NCBI GenBank assembly: GCA_964370095.1
Contig: CAYJHJ010000101.1
Span: 1 to 5,333, forward strand
DNA: 5,333 nucleotides
Reading direction: 5' to 3'
From: CAYJAZ01 sp964370095
GTDB lineage: Bacteria > Desulfobacterota > Desulfovibrionia > Desulfovibrionales > Desulfovibrionaceae
Below the pieces are notes generated by a model. The model did no database searches and was not told the DNA's origin. It saw only the letters and a program-made list of their open reading frames with translations. Shown here in pieces: positions 5,301 through 5,333 of the stretch (positions are counted from its first letter, which is position 1; every line of letters starts with the position of its first letter). Both the position numbers and the translations under genes were made by a program.

Positions 5301-5333
5301 TGGGTGGTTATGCTGGAGATGCGTAACCACCTA
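5301..5333 (+). other. strong hairpin at the window edge
   Basis: TGGGTGGTTA (5301-5310) pairs with TAACCACCTA (5324-5333) through 10 pairs including one G-T. TGC (5311-5313) and GCG (5321-5323) extend the stem inward to 13 pairs, around the 7-nt loop TGGAGAT. It starts 8 bases past the stop of the 149-residue gene. The stem reaches the last base of the window, so a following T run, which would make it a terminator, cannot be seen. A structured RNA of the element or a protein-binding palindrome is equally possible. Confidence 0.55.

Overview
The window looks like the junction between the conserved chromosome of a low-GC, anaerobic, Desulfovibrio-like bacterium and a small, partly decayed mobile island inserted downstream of a tRNA-Phe gene. 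The host assignment is an inference. It rests on the rubrerythrin, on a lipoprotein alpha/beta hydrolase of a type I associate with Desulfovibrionaceae and other Proteobacteria, and on the AT-rich composition. No ribosomal RNA or other phylogenetic marker is present.

Left half (1-2764), chromosomal in character. A rubrerythrin gene cut by the window edge runs rightward to 476 and ends at a hairpin that it shares with a convergent leftward group. That group contains a 72-residue protein of unknown function, an MBL-fold metallohydrolase and a lipoprotein alpha/beta hydrolase. The last two are one base apart and probably translationally coupled. A complete tRNA-Phe (GAA) with encoded CCA follows at 2689-2764 and has its own terminator.

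Right half (2765-5333), accessory in character. Just past the tRNA terminator lies a doubled TTTCCAACC motif. A promoter carrying three TTGTA repeats at 10-bp spacing follows. It reads into an AAA/ABC-type ATPase gene of the OLD/RecF-like kind (COG4637 type), broken by a net one-base frameshift near 3311-3334 and an in-frame TAG at 3392-3394. Its 3' end no longer looks like the family. An unrecognised 45-codon ORF with a strong ribosome binding site overlaps it out of frame. Next comes an intergenic segment of about 290 bp with seven exact copies of TGTGCG/CGCACA, resembling iterons or a clustered operator. Then come a small AlpA/MerR-like winged-helix protein and a 149-residue protein with an element-associated C-terminal helical domain. 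Two RNA-like hairpins flank that last gene, one before it and one at the window edge.

Reading of the whole: the tRNA-Phe is a plausible integration site, and the segment to its right is the start of an integrative element whose replication or regulatory module begins at about 4200 and continues beyond the window. The ATPase is probably a dead remnant of a defence-type ATPase/nuclease pair. No integrase, relaxase, replication initiator or second att copy is visible, so the element's type is unproved.
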